Source: Streptomyces sp. NBC_00663 (GTDB lineage: Bacteria > Actinomycetota > Actinomycetes > Streptomycetales > Streptomycetaceae). From it: 64,000 nt of DNA. The notes under the pieces were generated by a model. The model saw nothing but the letters and a program-made list of their open reading frames with translations, searched no databases and had not been told where the DNA came from. The stretch's first letter is position 1. Each line of letters begins with the position of its first letter. Positions 1 to 8,133 of the stretch are shown one piece after another. Made by a program: the position numbers and the translations under genes. Location of the stretch: positions 1,922,001 to 1,986,000 of the forward strand of contig NZ_CP109027.1 of the NCBI RefSeq assembly GCF_036226885.1, written 5' to 3'.

Positions 1-1
1 G

Positions 2-970
2 ACCGAGTCGCACCTCGAAGCCCGGCTGTGGAACGACGTGTTCGTCTTCGCGCAGGACTACGTCGGCATCCCGCAGGGCACCGTCCGCGCCACCGTCCTG
101 ATCGAGACGATCACGGCGGCGTACGAGATGGAGGAGATTCTCTACGAACTCCGCGACCACGCCTCGGGACTGAACGCCGGCCGCTGGGACTACCTGTTCT
201 CCATCGTCAAGAACTTCCGTGACGGCGGCGCCAAGTTCGTCCTCCCGGACCGCAACCTGGTGACGATGACGGCCCCGTTCATGCGGGCCTACACCGAACT
301 CCTCGTCCGCACCTGCCACAAGCGCGGTGCGCACGCGATCGGCGGCATGGCGGCGTTCATCCCGTCCCGCCGGGACGCCGAGGTCAACAAGGTCGCCTTC
401 GAGAAGGTCCGCGCCGACAAGGACCGCGAGGCCGGCGACGGCTTCGACGGCTCCTGGGTCGCCCACCCCGACCTGGTCCCGATCGCCCTGGAGTCCTTCG
501 ACAAGGTCCTCGGCGACAAGCCGAACCAGAAGGACCGGCTGCGCGAGGACGTCCACGTCGAGGCCGCCGACCTGATCGCGATCGACTCGCTGGACGCCAA
601 GCCGACGTACAACGGACTGGTCAACGCCGTCCAGGTGGGCATCCGTTACATCGAGGCCTGGCTGCGCGGGCTCGGCGCGGTCGCCATCTTCAACCTGATG
701 GAGGACGCGGCCACCGCCGAGATCTCCCGCTCACAGATCTGGCAGTGGATCAACGCCGGTGTCGAGTTCGAGAACGGCGAGAAGGCCACCCCGGAGCTGG
801 CCCGCAAGGTCGCCGCCGAGGAACTCACCAACATCCGCGCCGAGTTGGGCGAGGAGGCGTTCGCGGCCGGCCACTGGCAGCAGGCCCACGACCTGCTGCT
901 CGAAGTGTCGCTGGACGACAACTACGCGGACTTCCTGACGCTGCCCGCGTACGAGCAGCTCAGGGGCTGA
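2..970 (+). CDS. aceB: Malate synthase A, C-terminal part (5' end outside window)
   Basis: Condenses glyoxylate with acetyl-CoA to malate. The open frame runs in from the left edge, so the N-terminus is missing; about 322 residues are visible of a family length near 530-540. Typical malate synthase A blocks are present: [19 protein letters not shown], the [11 protein letters not shown] helix, the [14 protein letters not shown] segment and the [14 protein letters not shown] block. The internal GTG at 38 is not the true start because the family sequence continues upstream of it. In this chromosomal setting (purine and glyoxylate genes 15-28 kb away) it is the second outlet for glyoxylate besides glyoxylate carboligase. 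Its promoter is not visible. Confidence 0.95.
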   Translation, partial: TESHLEARLWNDVFVFAQDYVGIPQGTVRATVLIETITAAYEMEEILYELRDHASGLNAGRWDYLFSIVKNFRDGGAKFVLPDRNLVTMTAPFMRAYTELLVRTCHKRGAHAIGGMAAFIPSRRDAEVNKVAFEKVRADKDREAGDGFDGSWVAHPDLVPIALESFDKVLGDKPNQKDRLREDVHVEAADLIAIDSLDAKPTYNGLVNAVQVGIRYIEAWLRGLGAVAIFNLMEDAATAEISRSQIWQWINAGVEFENGEKATPELARKVAAEELTNIRAELGEEAFAAGHWQQAHDLLLEVSLDDNYADFLTLPAYEQLRG

Positions 971-971
971 C

Positions 972-1253
972 CTACTCCGGCACCGCGTTGTCCGAGTGGC
1001 CCAGGGACTTTCCCGGGGCCACTCGGTCGCGTACGGCCCGCTTGACGGCCGTGGGCTCCGGGAAGCCCTGTTCGCGCCGGTCCCAGACCACCTCGTCGTC
1101 GACCCGCACCACGAACACGCCGCCCTTGCCGGGCTTCAGCGCCAGCTCGGTCAGCTCCGCCTCGAAGGTCGTGAGAAGCTCCTGCGCCAGCCAGGACGCC
1201 CGCGGCAGCCAGCGGCACTGGGTGCAGTACTCGATCTCGACACGGCCACTCAT
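972..1253 (-). CDS. SelT/SelW/SelH (Rdx) family small redox-fold protein
   Basis: 93-residue thioredoxin-like Rdx-family protein with a CxxC near the N-terminus (C10-T-Q-C13), followed by the family's WLAQELL helix, a beta strand (VFVVRVDDEVVWDRR) and the FPE motif preceding a terminal helix. Rdx proteins are presumed oxidoreductases; the bacterial forms have no settled substrate. The start ATG at 1253 overlaps the stop of the upstream HipA-like gene by 4 bp (ATGA), so the two are very likely cotranslated. Its 3' end lies one base from the malate synthase stop, on the opposite strand. Confidence 0.85.
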   Translation of the reverse strand: MSGRVEIEYCTQCRWLPRASWLAQELLTTFEAELTELALKPGKGGVFVVRVDDEVVWDRREQGFPEPTAVKRAVRDRVAPGKSLGHSDNAVPE

Positions 1254-2155
1254 CCGAGGTGCACCGACCAATCCTGTTCGGCGGCCGGCTTGCCGTGCAG
1301 GTCGGGGACCCGCTTCAGCCAGTTCGGCCGGCCCTGCTGTGTCTTCGCCGCGCGGAGGGCCTCCTCGGCGGCGAGTTCCTCCCGGGTGGGGAAGTCCGTG
1401 GGCAGCCAGTCCGCCGACGCCTGCACGCGCGCGTGGAGGTACGCCACGTACGCCTCGCGTGCCTCGTCGGGGGTGGCGTGGTCCGTGAGCCAGGCGTCGG
1501 GAACGGCCGCGGTGACCTCGCGCAGCAGGTCGAGCGTCACCTTGGGGGCCAGTTCCGTGTCGGCGGCCCGGACGTCGGGGGCGGAGTGGCCGAGGGCGTG
1601 GTGCCGGAAGTCGTAGCGCTTGGCGGGGTCGGAGCCGTCCCAGCGGTGGTGGAAGACGAGCGCGGCACCGTGGTCGATCAGCCACAGCCGCGGCGGAGCG
1701 ACACCGAGCGTGGGCCACACCATGAGGTTCGAGCTGTGCACCGTGCGGTCCACGTTGACGGTCAGCGCGTCGAGCCAGACGATCCGGCCCGCCTCCAGCG
1801 GGTCGACCGGGAACGCCTGGGCGACCTCCGGGGTGAAGTCCCGGGCGCCCGGCAGATAGTCCATGCCGAGGTTGAGGCCCGCGCTGGCGCCGTGCAGCTC
1901 CCGCACCTCCTGGTGGGGCTCGCTGTCGGCGATCGCCGGGTCGAAGTGGACCAGGACCAGCTCGGGGAAGCGCAGCCCGAGCGCGCGGGCCAGCTCACCG
2001 ACGATCACCTCGGCGACCAGCGCCTTGCGGCCCTGCGCGGAGCCGGTGAACTTCACGACGTACGTCCCCAGGTCGTCGGCCTCGACGACCCCGGGCACGG
2101 AGCCGCCGGACCGCAGCGGGGTCACATATCGAACAGCAGTCACTTCGCGCAGCAC
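1250..2155 (-). CDS. HipA-like kinase-fold protein
   Basis: About 301 residues, GTG start. Resembles the C-terminal HipA-like (PI3/4-kinase-like) domain proteins of actinobacteria: an N-terminal strand with lysine (YVVKFTGSAQGRKALVAEVI), LGLRFPELVLV, and the catalytic-loop region with ALTVNVDRTVHSSN, then LWLIDHGAALVFHH as the metal-binding (D-x-G-like) segment. There is no adjacent HipB-type antitoxin, so a classical toxin-antitoxin role is not supported. The stop overlaps the start of the Rdx gene, which implies a joint function. An internal GTG (V5) is a possible alternative start because no clear Shine-Dalgarno sequence distinguishes them. Confidence 0.75.
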   Translation of the reverse strand: MLREVTAVRYVTPLRSGGSVPGVVEADDLGTYVVKFTGSAQGRKALVAEVIVGELARALGLRFPELVLVHFDPAIADSEPHQEVRELHGASAGLNLGMDYLPGARDFTPEVAQAFPVDPLEAGRIVWLDALTVNVDRTVHSSNLMVWPTLGVAPPRLWLIDHGAALVFHHRWDGSDPAKRYDFRHHALGHSAPDVRAADTELAPKVTLDLLREVTAAVPDAWLTDHATPDEAREAYVAYLHARVQASADWLPTDFPTREELAAEEALRAAKTQQGRPNWLKRVPDLHGKPAAEQDWSVHLG

Positions 2156-2177
2156 ACCCGCCAGGGTATGCCAGCGC

Positions 2178-3641
2178 TCACGGTGCCAGTGGGTTGGGCA
2201 GCGGCAGGTAGCGGGCGTCCGCGCCGTCCGCCTCCGTCCAGCGCAGCAGCAGGTTGGTCTTGCCGGGGAGGGTGGGCGAGGCGAGCAGGGCCGCGGCCTC
2301 GGGCAGATCGTGCCGGGCGAACTCGCGGCGTACGGCGGGCCAGGGGTCGAGGCCGGGACGCCGCTCGGCGAGGGCCGCGGCGACCTCCGTCAGATGGTTC
2401 ACGACCAGGCAGTACACCAGCCGCTCCCACCCGGCCGCCCGCTCCACGTCCGTCAGCAGCTTCACGCCCTCGGCGTCCCGGAACAGGGCCTGCACGGGCA
2501 TCCCGTCGGCGTCCACGGCGACCAGGGTGTTCTGCAAATGCGCTTCGAGTACGACGCCGTGGTCGGCGAAGGCCGCGAGGGCGGGCGGCACGACGGCGCG
2601 CAGATACGCCTCCCACCAGGCCGTACCGCCGGACGGGGCGCCCTCGAAGCCCTCCACCAGCCCGGCGGCGAGCAGCGGGGTCGTGCCGGGGCGGAGGCGG
2701 CCGTGGAAGCCGTCGCGGACGAGGACGGCGAGTTCCTCGAAGGCGAAGTCGGCGGTGCGGTAGCCGCGGTCCGAGAGCCAGGCGGCGGGGCCGTCGGCGA
2801 GCGCCTTCACGGCCGCCCGGTCGGTCCGCCGGAGTCTGAGCAGGTCGTGGCGCCACAGACGGCGGATGTCGTTGGTGATGCGCACGTCCAGGCTGAACTT
2901 CAGGAACAGGTCGCGCTCGGGGACGTACAGGGTGCGGATCGCCGCCGTGGGCCAGGCGTCGAAGCCGGTCGTGCCGAGCCGGATCAGCCGGCCGTCGGCG
3001 AAGGCGTCCGTGAGGTCCACCAGGTCGAGCTGCCAGGGGTGGGCGGGCAGCAGACGGTAGCCGGGCGGCGCCTCGCCCAGGGAGTCGAGGGCCGCGGTGT
3101 CGCCCTCCTCGACCACCGTGTCCTCGCGCACGCCGAGCAGGGTCAGCGGGAAGCGGGCGTGGGCCTCGGGCGCGTAGGGCAGCCAGCGGGCGACCGGGCC
3201 GCCGCCGCGGGCCTTGGGGGCGGGGTGGTACGGGTGGCCGGTGAGCAGGGACTGCTCGGAGCGCAGATACGGGTCCGTGGGCGGCGTCGCACGCGCGCGT
3301 GCCGTCAGGATCGCCGCGACCGCGTCCCGGCTGTCGATCATCTCGGCGGGGAGGTCGTGAGGGGACAGACCGGTGTGGAGGGTCAGCTCCTCGGCGACGA
3401 GCTTGACGAGTTCGGTGTGGCCGATGCGGCGCCAGGGGCCGCCGTCGGTCACCTCGGGTTCCCCTGGCCGCCGCGCACCGCGCACCCGCAGCAGCCGTCC
3501 GCTCGGCAGCCGGTGCACGCGCACCTCGCCGGAGCCCGGGAGCGCCTCCGCGACCTCGCGCAGCAGGCAGTTGAGCAGCGGCGCGGCAGCATAGGTGTCG
3601 GCGTCGGCGTCGGCCGGGGAGATGAGGTCCACGCGTTTCAC
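2178..3641 (-). CDS. IucA/IucC-family NRPS-independent siderophore synthetase (copy 1)
   Basis: 487 residues, GTG start. NIS synthetases adenylate a carboxylate (often citrate-derived) and condense it with an amine or alcohol. Family motifs are in order: GHPYHPAPKARGG (ATP-site GHPxHPxxKxR), LLPAHPWQLD, KFSLDVRITNDIRR, LEAHLQNTLV and the C-terminal FRDAEG segment. It is shorter than well-studied members (about 580-620 aa) but all core motifs are present. It is divergent from a second NIS synthetase at 3729, an arrangement that suggests a siderophore-like pathway. No amine-forming decarboxylase, monooxygenase or transporter is adjacent, and I see no iron-box-like repeat in the 87-bp intergenic gap. 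Confidence 0.87.
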   Translation of the reverse strand: MKRVDLISPADADADTYAAAPLLNCLLREVAEALPGSGEVRVHRLPSGRLLRVRGARRPGEPEVTDGGPWRRIGHTELVKLVAEELTLHTGLSPHDLPAEMIDSRDAVAAILTARARATPPTDPYLRSEQSLLTGHPYHPAPKARGGGPVARWLPYAPEAHARFPLTLLGVREDTVVEEGDTAALDSLGEAPPGYRLLPAHPWQLDLVDLTDAFADGRLIRLGTTGFDAWPTAAIRTLYVPERDLFLKFSLDVRITNDIRRLWRHDLLRLRRTDRAAVKALADGPAAWLSDRGYRTADFAFEELAVLVRDGFHGRLRPGTTPLLAAGLVEGFEGAPSGGTAWWEAYLRAVVPPALAAFADHGVVLEAHLQNTLVAVDADGMPVQALFRDAEGVKLLTDVERAAGWERLVYCLVVNHLTEVAAALAERRPGLDPWPAVRREFARHDLPEAAALLASPTLPGKTNLLLRWTEADGADARYLPLPNPLAP

Positions 3642-3728
3642 TCGTTCTCTACGTGCGGGCGGAGACGATCAGTATCTCTGTCGCCGGCTTCCCGCCGTGC
3701 CACCTATTCGTACCCGAGGAGCCCACCC

Positions 3729-5225
3729 GTGCACCGTTCCCCCACCGCCGAGGCCGAGGTCGCCGAGGAGCTGGCCGAGGCGCGCCCCGACCTGGTGTCG
3801 CGGTACGCGGCCGAGCTGCCGGGCGCCCGAGCCGCCGTACTGACCCGGCTGTGGCGGGCGCTGGCGTACGAGCCGCTGCCCTGGATCACCGGCCGGGAGG
3901 GCCTCGCCCCGCGTCTGAAGGACGGACGGCGGCTCGACGGCCCGCCGGCCGACCCGTACGCGACCGCCGCGTACGTCACCGCCGTACGGCTCGACGGCAG
4001 GGCGTACGACGATCCCGCCCGGCTCATGACCGATCTCGGGGTGCCGCACGGCAGCGGCCTGGCGGCCGAACTCGGCCACAGCGTGGCGTCGTTGGCGCTG
4101 TCACGGGCCGGGCAGCCGACGCTCCGCCCGAAAGAGTGGCCCGTGGCCGACTGGGAGTGGGAGCAGCGGGTGGTGGACGGGCATCCGTTCCACCCCAACT
4201 GCCGTTCCCGGCCCGGCTTCTCGGTGGTGGAGCAGCTGGCGTACGGACCCGAGCACCGGCCCCTCGTCGGGCTGCGGACGGTCCCGGTCCCGGCGGCCGA
4301 GTGTCTGGTGTCGGGCGGGTGGCCGGACGGGATGCGGGACGGCGGACGGCTGTTGATCCCGGTGCATCCCTGGCAGGCGGCCCATGTGCTGAAGCGGGCG
4401 GGCGACGAGGGTCCGGCCGCGCATCCGCTGATGTCCCTGCGCACGCTGGCCCTGACCGGCGAAGGCCCCCATGTGAAGACCGCGTTGAGCGCCCGGCTGA
4501 CCTCGTCGGTGCGGGACATCTCGGTGTACTCGATCGGCATGTCGGCGGCCCTGTCGGCCTTCGCGGAGTCGCTGGCGGCCCGCACGGACGGTCTGCTGCA
4601 CTTCACCCGCACGCTGGGCGCGGTCACCGCCGACTCCCCCGACCTGGCCGCCGTGCTGCGCGAGTCCCCGCGGGTGTACGCCGGGAGCGGCGAGCGGGTC
4701 GTGCCGGTGGCCGCCCTCGCCACCACCGACCTGCCGTCGAACGCGGCCTGGCTCGCGGAGTTCACCCGGCTGGCACTGACCGTCGGGCTGCGGCTGCTGG
4801 ACCTCGGGGTGGCGTTGGAGGCGCACGGCCAGAACCTCCTCGTCGTGCTCTCCGCGACGGGCGCGCCCCTGCGGCTCGTCTACCGCGACCTCGCCGACAT
4901 CCGCGTCAGCCCGGCCCGGCTGGCCCGGCACGGCATCCCCGTACCGGAGTTGAGCGGCCGGGTCGTCACCGATGACGAAACGGCCCTGCGGCGCAAGCTG
5001 TTCGGGGCGCTGGTGGCGGGAGCGCTGGCGGGGACGGCGGGGTCGGGGGCGGCGTTGCGGGGGGCGCTGGACGCCGTCGTAGCGGATCTTCCGCGCACCC
5101 CGGATCTCGGGGCGCTCCTCGAAGGCCCGCTGCCCACCAAGGCGTTGACGCTGATGCGGCTGTCGCCGGGGACGCCCGGGGACCAGTGGGCCGAGCTGCC
5201 GAACCCGGCTCGTTTTGGAGGGTGA
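3729..5225 (+). CDS. IucA/IucC-family NRPS-independent siderophore synthetase (copy 2)
   Basis: 498 residues. The GTG at 3729 is chosen as start because GAGGAG lies just upstream and the protein begins at the family's N-terminal helix; the open frame upstream is an artefact of GC-rich sequence. Motifs: DGHPFHPNCRSRPGF (Arg in place of the Lys in copy 1), LIPVHPWQAAHVL, KTALSARLTSSVRDIS, LEAHGQNLLVVL and YRDLADIRVSP. NIS pathways often use two different synthetases for successive condensations, which fits a divergent pair. It ends 25 bp before the VWA gene. Confidence 0.87.
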   Translation: MHRSPTAEAEVAEELAEARPDLVSRYAAELPGARAAVLTRLWRALAYEPLPWITGREGLAPRLKDGRRLDGPPADPYATAAYVTAVRLDGRAYDDPARLMTDLGVPHGSGLAAELGHSVASLALSRAGQPTLRPKEWPVADWEWEQRVVDGHPFHPNCRSRPGFSVVEQLAYGPEHRPLVGLRTVPVPAAECLVSGGWPDGMRDGGRLLIPVHPWQAAHVLKRAGDEGPAAHPLMSLRTLALTGEGPHVKTALSARLTSSVRDISVYSIGMSAALSAFAESLAARTDGLLHFTRTLGAVTADSPDLAAVLRESPRVYAGSGERVVPVAALATTDLPSNAAWLAEFTRLALTVGLRLLDLGVALEAHGQNLLVVLSATGAPLRLVYRDLADIRVSPARLARHGIPVPELSGRVVTDDETALRRKLFGALVAGALAGTAGSGAALRGALDAVVADLPRTPDLGALLEGPLPTKALTLMRLSPGTPGDQWAELPNPARFGG

Positions 5226-5250
5226 GACCTCCGGTCAATAGGATCCGCCG

Positions 5251-6516
5251 ATGATCACAAGACAACGGCTGGCGGCAGGAGTGTGCGCCCTGCTCGCCGC
5301 CTTGACGGCCGGGATCGTCGTCCCGGTCGCGGCGGTCGCCGGTGAACCCACGGGCGGGACCGCGCCCCAGGTCGACCTCGTCCTCGACGTGAGCGGCTCC
5401 ATGCGGACGGCGGACATCGACGGCGGCACCCGGATGGCGGCGGCGAAGCAGGCCTTCAACGAGGTGCTGGACGCGACCCCGGAGGAGGTCCAGCTCGGCA
5501 TCCGGACCCTCGGCGCCAACTACCCCGGCGACAACCAGAAGACGGGCTGCAAGGACACCGCGCAGCTCTATCCGGTCAGCACGCTGGACCGCACCGAGGC
5601 CAAGACGCAGGTGGCGACCCTCTCGCCCACCGGCTGGACGCCGATCGGCCCGGCGCTGCTGAAGGCCGCCGACGACTTCACCGACAGCGCCTCCTCCAAG
5701 CGGATCGTGCTGATCAGCGACGGCGAGGACACCTGCGCCCCGCTCGACCCGTGCGAGGTGGCCCGGGAGATCGCGGCCAAGGGCATCGGCCTGACCATCG
5801 ACACGCTCGGCCTGGTCCCGAACACCAAGATGCGGCAGCAGCTGAGCTGCATCGCCGAGGCGACCGGCGGTACGTACACCTCGGTGGAGCACACCGAGGA
5901 ACTCTCCGACAAGGTCAACCAGTTGGTGGACCGTGCGGCCGACCCGGTGGTGACGCCGGTGGCCACCGAGGGTGCCGCGCAGTGCGCGAAGGCGCCCACG
6001 CTGAAGCCGGGTCTGTTCACCGACCGCGAGGAGCTCGGGCGGCAGCGCTGGTACCGGGTGGACGTCGAGCCCGGCCAGGAACTGCGCGCCTCGGTGAGCG
6101 TGGCGGCCGACCGGGCCGTCAACCCCTCCTACGGGGTGCTGCTGCGGGCGGTCACCGTGCACGGCCGCGAGATCGTACGCGGCGAGGCCTCGGGCAACGG
6201 CCGTACGGACGTGGTCTCGACGGGGCTGCGCTACCCGAAGGCGGACAGCGACGAGGACGATCCGGCCGCCGAGACCGTGTGTCTCCAGGTCACCAACTCC
6301 TTCTCGGTGGCCTCCGGTGTGAAGACCACGCCGGGTCTGCCGCTGGAGCTGACGGTGGACGTCGTGGACGCGCCGTCGGCGTCGAGCGATGTCGCCTCGT
6401 TCGGTCTGGGGCGCGGCTGGTGGCTGCTGGGCGCGCTGATCCTCACCGGCTTCCTCGCCGGTCTCGTCTGGGGCTGGCTCTCGCGCTGGCGCCTCGCGGT
6501 CTGGAGGACCAACTGA
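5251..6516 (+). CDS. Exported VWA-domain protein with C-terminal membrane anchor
   Basis: 421 residues. An N-terminal signal peptide (hydrophobic residues about 8-30) is followed by a von Willebrand A domain with an intact MIDAS: D46-V-S48-G-S50, a Thr in the TGWTPIGPAL loop and the LISDGEDTC strand. A beta-rich extracellular domain follows, then one transmembrane helix (about 388-410) and a short basic cytoplasmic tail, so it should sit on the outer face of the membrane. VWA domains bind protein ligands through a divalent metal. The stop overlaps the next gene's ATG by one base (TGATG), indicating coupled expression with that membrane-anchored partner. Confidence 0.88.
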   Translation: MITRQRLAAGVCALLAALTAGIVVPVAAVAGEPTGGTAPQVDLVLDVSGSMRTADIDGGTRMAAAKQAFNEVLDATPEEVQLGIRTLGANYPGDNQKTGCKDTAQLYPVSTLDRTEAKTQVATLSPTGWTPIGPALLKAADDFTDSASSKRIVLISDGEDTCAPLDPCEVAREIAAKGIGLTIDTLGLVPNTKMRQQLSCIAEATGGTYTSVEHTEELSDKVNQLVDRAADPVVTPVATEGAAQCAKAPTLKPGLFTDREELGRQRWYRVDVEPGQELRASVSVAADRAVNPSYGVLLRAVTVHGREIVRGEASGNGRTDVVSTGLRYPKADSDEDDPAAETVCLQVTNSFSVASGVKTTPGLPLELTVDVVDAPSASSDVASFGLGRGWWLLGALILTGFLAGLVWGWLSRWRLAVWRTN

Positions 6517-7325
6517 TGCGGTTCACACGAGTGTTGGGTGCGGCGCTGCTGACGCTGGGGCTCTCCGTGGCACCGGCGGCGGCCGACTCCTCGCCGTCCC
6601 CGTCGGCCTCTTCGGACGGGGACGCTCCCACGTCGGCCGGTACGTCGTTCCGTACGGCGACCGAGTTCGAGCAGGGGCAGCGGGCCACCGCGAGCGGCTC
6701 CACCGGTGACTTCCTGTACTGGTCGTTCCCGGCGGACGCCGGACAGCGCCCCACCGTCGAGGCGACGGTGAAGCTGCCCGGGACGCATGCCGCGCAGACC
6801 TGGCAGGTCGACGTGTACGACGGTCTGCGGCGCCGCCAGGCCTGCCAGTACGGCGCGCAGAGCCGCACCGCGGCGGCCGGCGCGACGTCCGTGGAGCTGG
6901 CGTGCGTGCTGCGCACGGTCCGCGCCTGGTCGGAGCCGTGGGCCAACGACCCGCTGCCCGGCACGTACTACGTCCGGCTGACGGGAGTCGACCTCGCGAC
7001 CGCCGACCTCGGCCAGCCGGTCGAGGCCTCGGTCGAGGTGAACTCCAAGGACATCGGCGGCGCGGCGGCGGTGGACGGCTCGCTGGCGAAGCCGTTGGTG
7101 CCGGGCATCTCGATGAAGACGGAGACCGACGCCTCCGAGGAGGATTCGTCGGCCTCGGCCGTGCTGTCCAGCATCGAGCCGGAGGACGGCTGGGCCGGCG
7201 GCTGGTGGTCCGACCGCTGGGTGTGGACCGCGGTGGGCGGCGTGCTGGCCGCGCTCGCGGGTGTCGGCGGGTACACGCTGACGCGCGGGACGGGTCGCCC
7301 GGGGCGGGTGCCGCCGGGCGCCTGA
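6516..7325 (+). CDS. Exported membrane-anchored protein, partner of the VWA gene
   Basis: 269 residues: signal peptide (1-23), a Ser/Pro/Ala-rich stretch, a beta-sandwich-like domain (TATEFEQGQRATASGSTGDFLYW, similar to pre-peptidase-type sensor domains), an acidic linker and one C-terminal helix (about 232-252) with an Arg-rich tail. The topology is the same as the preceding VWA protein. The start ATG overlaps the upstream TGA. Function is unknown; the pairing suggests a surface complex in which the VWA protein is the metal-dependent binding subunit. A strong hairpin follows at 7386. Confidence 0.8.
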   Translation: MRFTRVLGAALLTLGLSVAPAAADSSPSPSASSDGDAPTSAGTSFRTATEFEQGQRATASGSTGDFLYWSFPADAGQRPTVEATVKLPGTHAAQTWQVDVYDGLRRRQACQYGAQSRTAAAGATSVELACVLRTVRAWSEPWANDPLPGTYYVRLTGVDLATADLGQPVEASVEVNSKDIGGAAAVDGSLAKPLVPGISMKTETDASEEDSSASAVLSSIEPEDGWAGGWWSDRWVWTAVGGVLAALAGVGGYTLTRGTGRPGRVPPGA

Positions 7326-7333
7326 CGTCTCTT

Positions 7334-7411
7334 CAGAAGGCCTAGCGCTGAAGCCCCTACAGAAGGCTCACCGCTGACGCCGCTCCAGAAGGCCCACCGC
7401 CGGTGGGCCTT
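7334..7411. repeat. Three-copy 26-bp-spaced repeat leading into a terminator
   Basis: The octamer CAGAAGGC begins at 7334, 7360 and 7386, exactly 26 bp apart. The units diverge after the octamer but share CGCTGA-N-GCC. The third copy forms the left arm of the terminator hairpin. It looks like a duplicated terminator arm. Confidence 0.7.
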
Positions 7412-7414
7412 CTG
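7386..7414. terminator. Bidirectional hairpin terminator
   Basis: A 14-bp perfect inverted repeat, CAGAAGGCCCACCG paired with CGGTGGGCCTTCTG across one base, lies between the convergent membrane-protein gene (ends 7325) and the HxlR gene (ends 7420). It is suited to stop transcription from both sides. Confidence 0.85.
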
Positions 7415-7419
7415 TCGTT

Positions 7420-8046
7420 TCACACCTCTCGCAGCGCCTTCGCCAACGTCCCGTCGCCGCCCACCTCGATACGGCCGTCCCGCACCGCGTCCGCGACACT
7501 CAGCTCCCCCCGCCCGATGGCCGTACAGGTGTCGACGTCCATGGAGAGCCGGGCGTCGGGCTCGCCGGGTGCGCGCCCGTGGCCGTGGACCGGTCCGTCC
7601 TCGGCGCCGACGTAGAGGTGGAAGTCCCCCTCGTCCAGCCGGACTTCGACGAGCCCCTCCCCCTCCAGCGCGCGCAGCAGCGGCAGCGCGAACCAGTGGG
7701 CCCGTAGGGCGTCGGTGGGCCGCCGCTCCCCCAGCTCCGCCTCGCCCCACGCGCCGAGCGCCTGGATGACGGGCAGCAACTCGCGCCCCCGGCGGGTGAG
7801 TTCGTAGACGTTGGCGGCGCCGGGCGGGGGCAGTCTGCGCCGGGTCGCGAGGCCGTCCCGCTCCATGTCCTTCAGCCGGGAGGCGAGTACGTCCGTACTG
7901 ACGCCCGGCAGGTCCGCGTGCAGGTCCGTGTAGCGGCGCGGGCCGGCGAGCAGCTCACGGACGATCAGCAGGGTCCAGCGGTCACCGACGGTGTCCAGCG
8001 CACGGGCGGCGGAGCAGTACTGGTCGTAGCTTCGGCGAGATGGCAT
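7420..8046 (-). CDS. HxlR-family transcriptional regulator with C-terminal SCP2-like domain
   Basis: 208 residues. The N-terminal winged helix has the HxlR pattern (CSAARALDTVGDRWTLLIVREL, then PGVSTDVLASRLKDMERDGL and YELTRRGREL). Residues about 110-208 form a sterol-carrier-like domain found in a subgroup of actinobacterial HxlR proteins, which may bind a small hydrophobic ligand. It is divergent from the aminotransferase at 8134 across 87 bp that carry two TTGG-N5-CCAA sites, so it probably controls both itself and the aminotransferase. Confidence 0.88.
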   Translation of the reverse strand: MPSRRSYDQYCSAARALDTVGDRWTLLIVRELLAGPRRYTDLHADLPGVSTDVLASRLKDMERDGLATRRRLPPPGAANVYELTRRGRELLPVIQALGAWGEAELGERRPTDALRAHWFALPLLRALEGEGLVEVRLDEGDFHLYVGAEDGPVHGHGRAPGEPDARLSMDVDTCTAIGRGELSVADAVRDGRIEVGGDGTLAKALREV

Positions 8047-8068
8047 GCGTCGCAGTGTAGACAAGTCA

Positions 8069-8102
8069 TTGGACTTTCCAAGCCGCCACTTGGTAAAACC
8101 AA
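8069..8102. promoter_or_regulatory. Two TTGG-N5-CCAA operators in the HxlR/aminotransferase divergent promoter
   Basis: TTGGACTTTCCAA (8069-8081) and TTGGTAAAACCAA (8090-8102) are inverted repeats of the same form, starting 21 bp apart, i.e. two helical turns. The second extends to CTTGGT-AAA-ACCAAG. The likely ligand is the HxlR protein at 7420-8046, by position only. Confidence 0.6.
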
Positions 8103-8133
8103 GCAACACACGAAACCGGAGAGGCAGCAGAGC

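Noticed and set aside
972..1718. Long minus-strand frame extending upstream of the SelW-like protein
   Set aside because: The family protein begins at the ATG at 1253; the upstream extension lies inside the HipA-like gene in another frame and has Arg/Pro-rich shadow composition.
1250..2155. HipBA toxin-antitoxin system
   Set aside because: No HipB-like HTH gene is adjacent; the neighbour is a SelW-like protein.
1863..3728. Plus-strand extension of the second NIS synthetase frame and other long plus-strand frames opposite the first
   Set aside because: Typical GC-rich antisense shadow; the true start is GTG 3729 with GAGGAG just before it.
3642..3728. Possible iron-box operator between the NIS synthetases
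   Set aside because: No TTAGGTTAGGCTAACCTAA-like repeat is present; GAGAC-N7-ATCTC is too weak to call.
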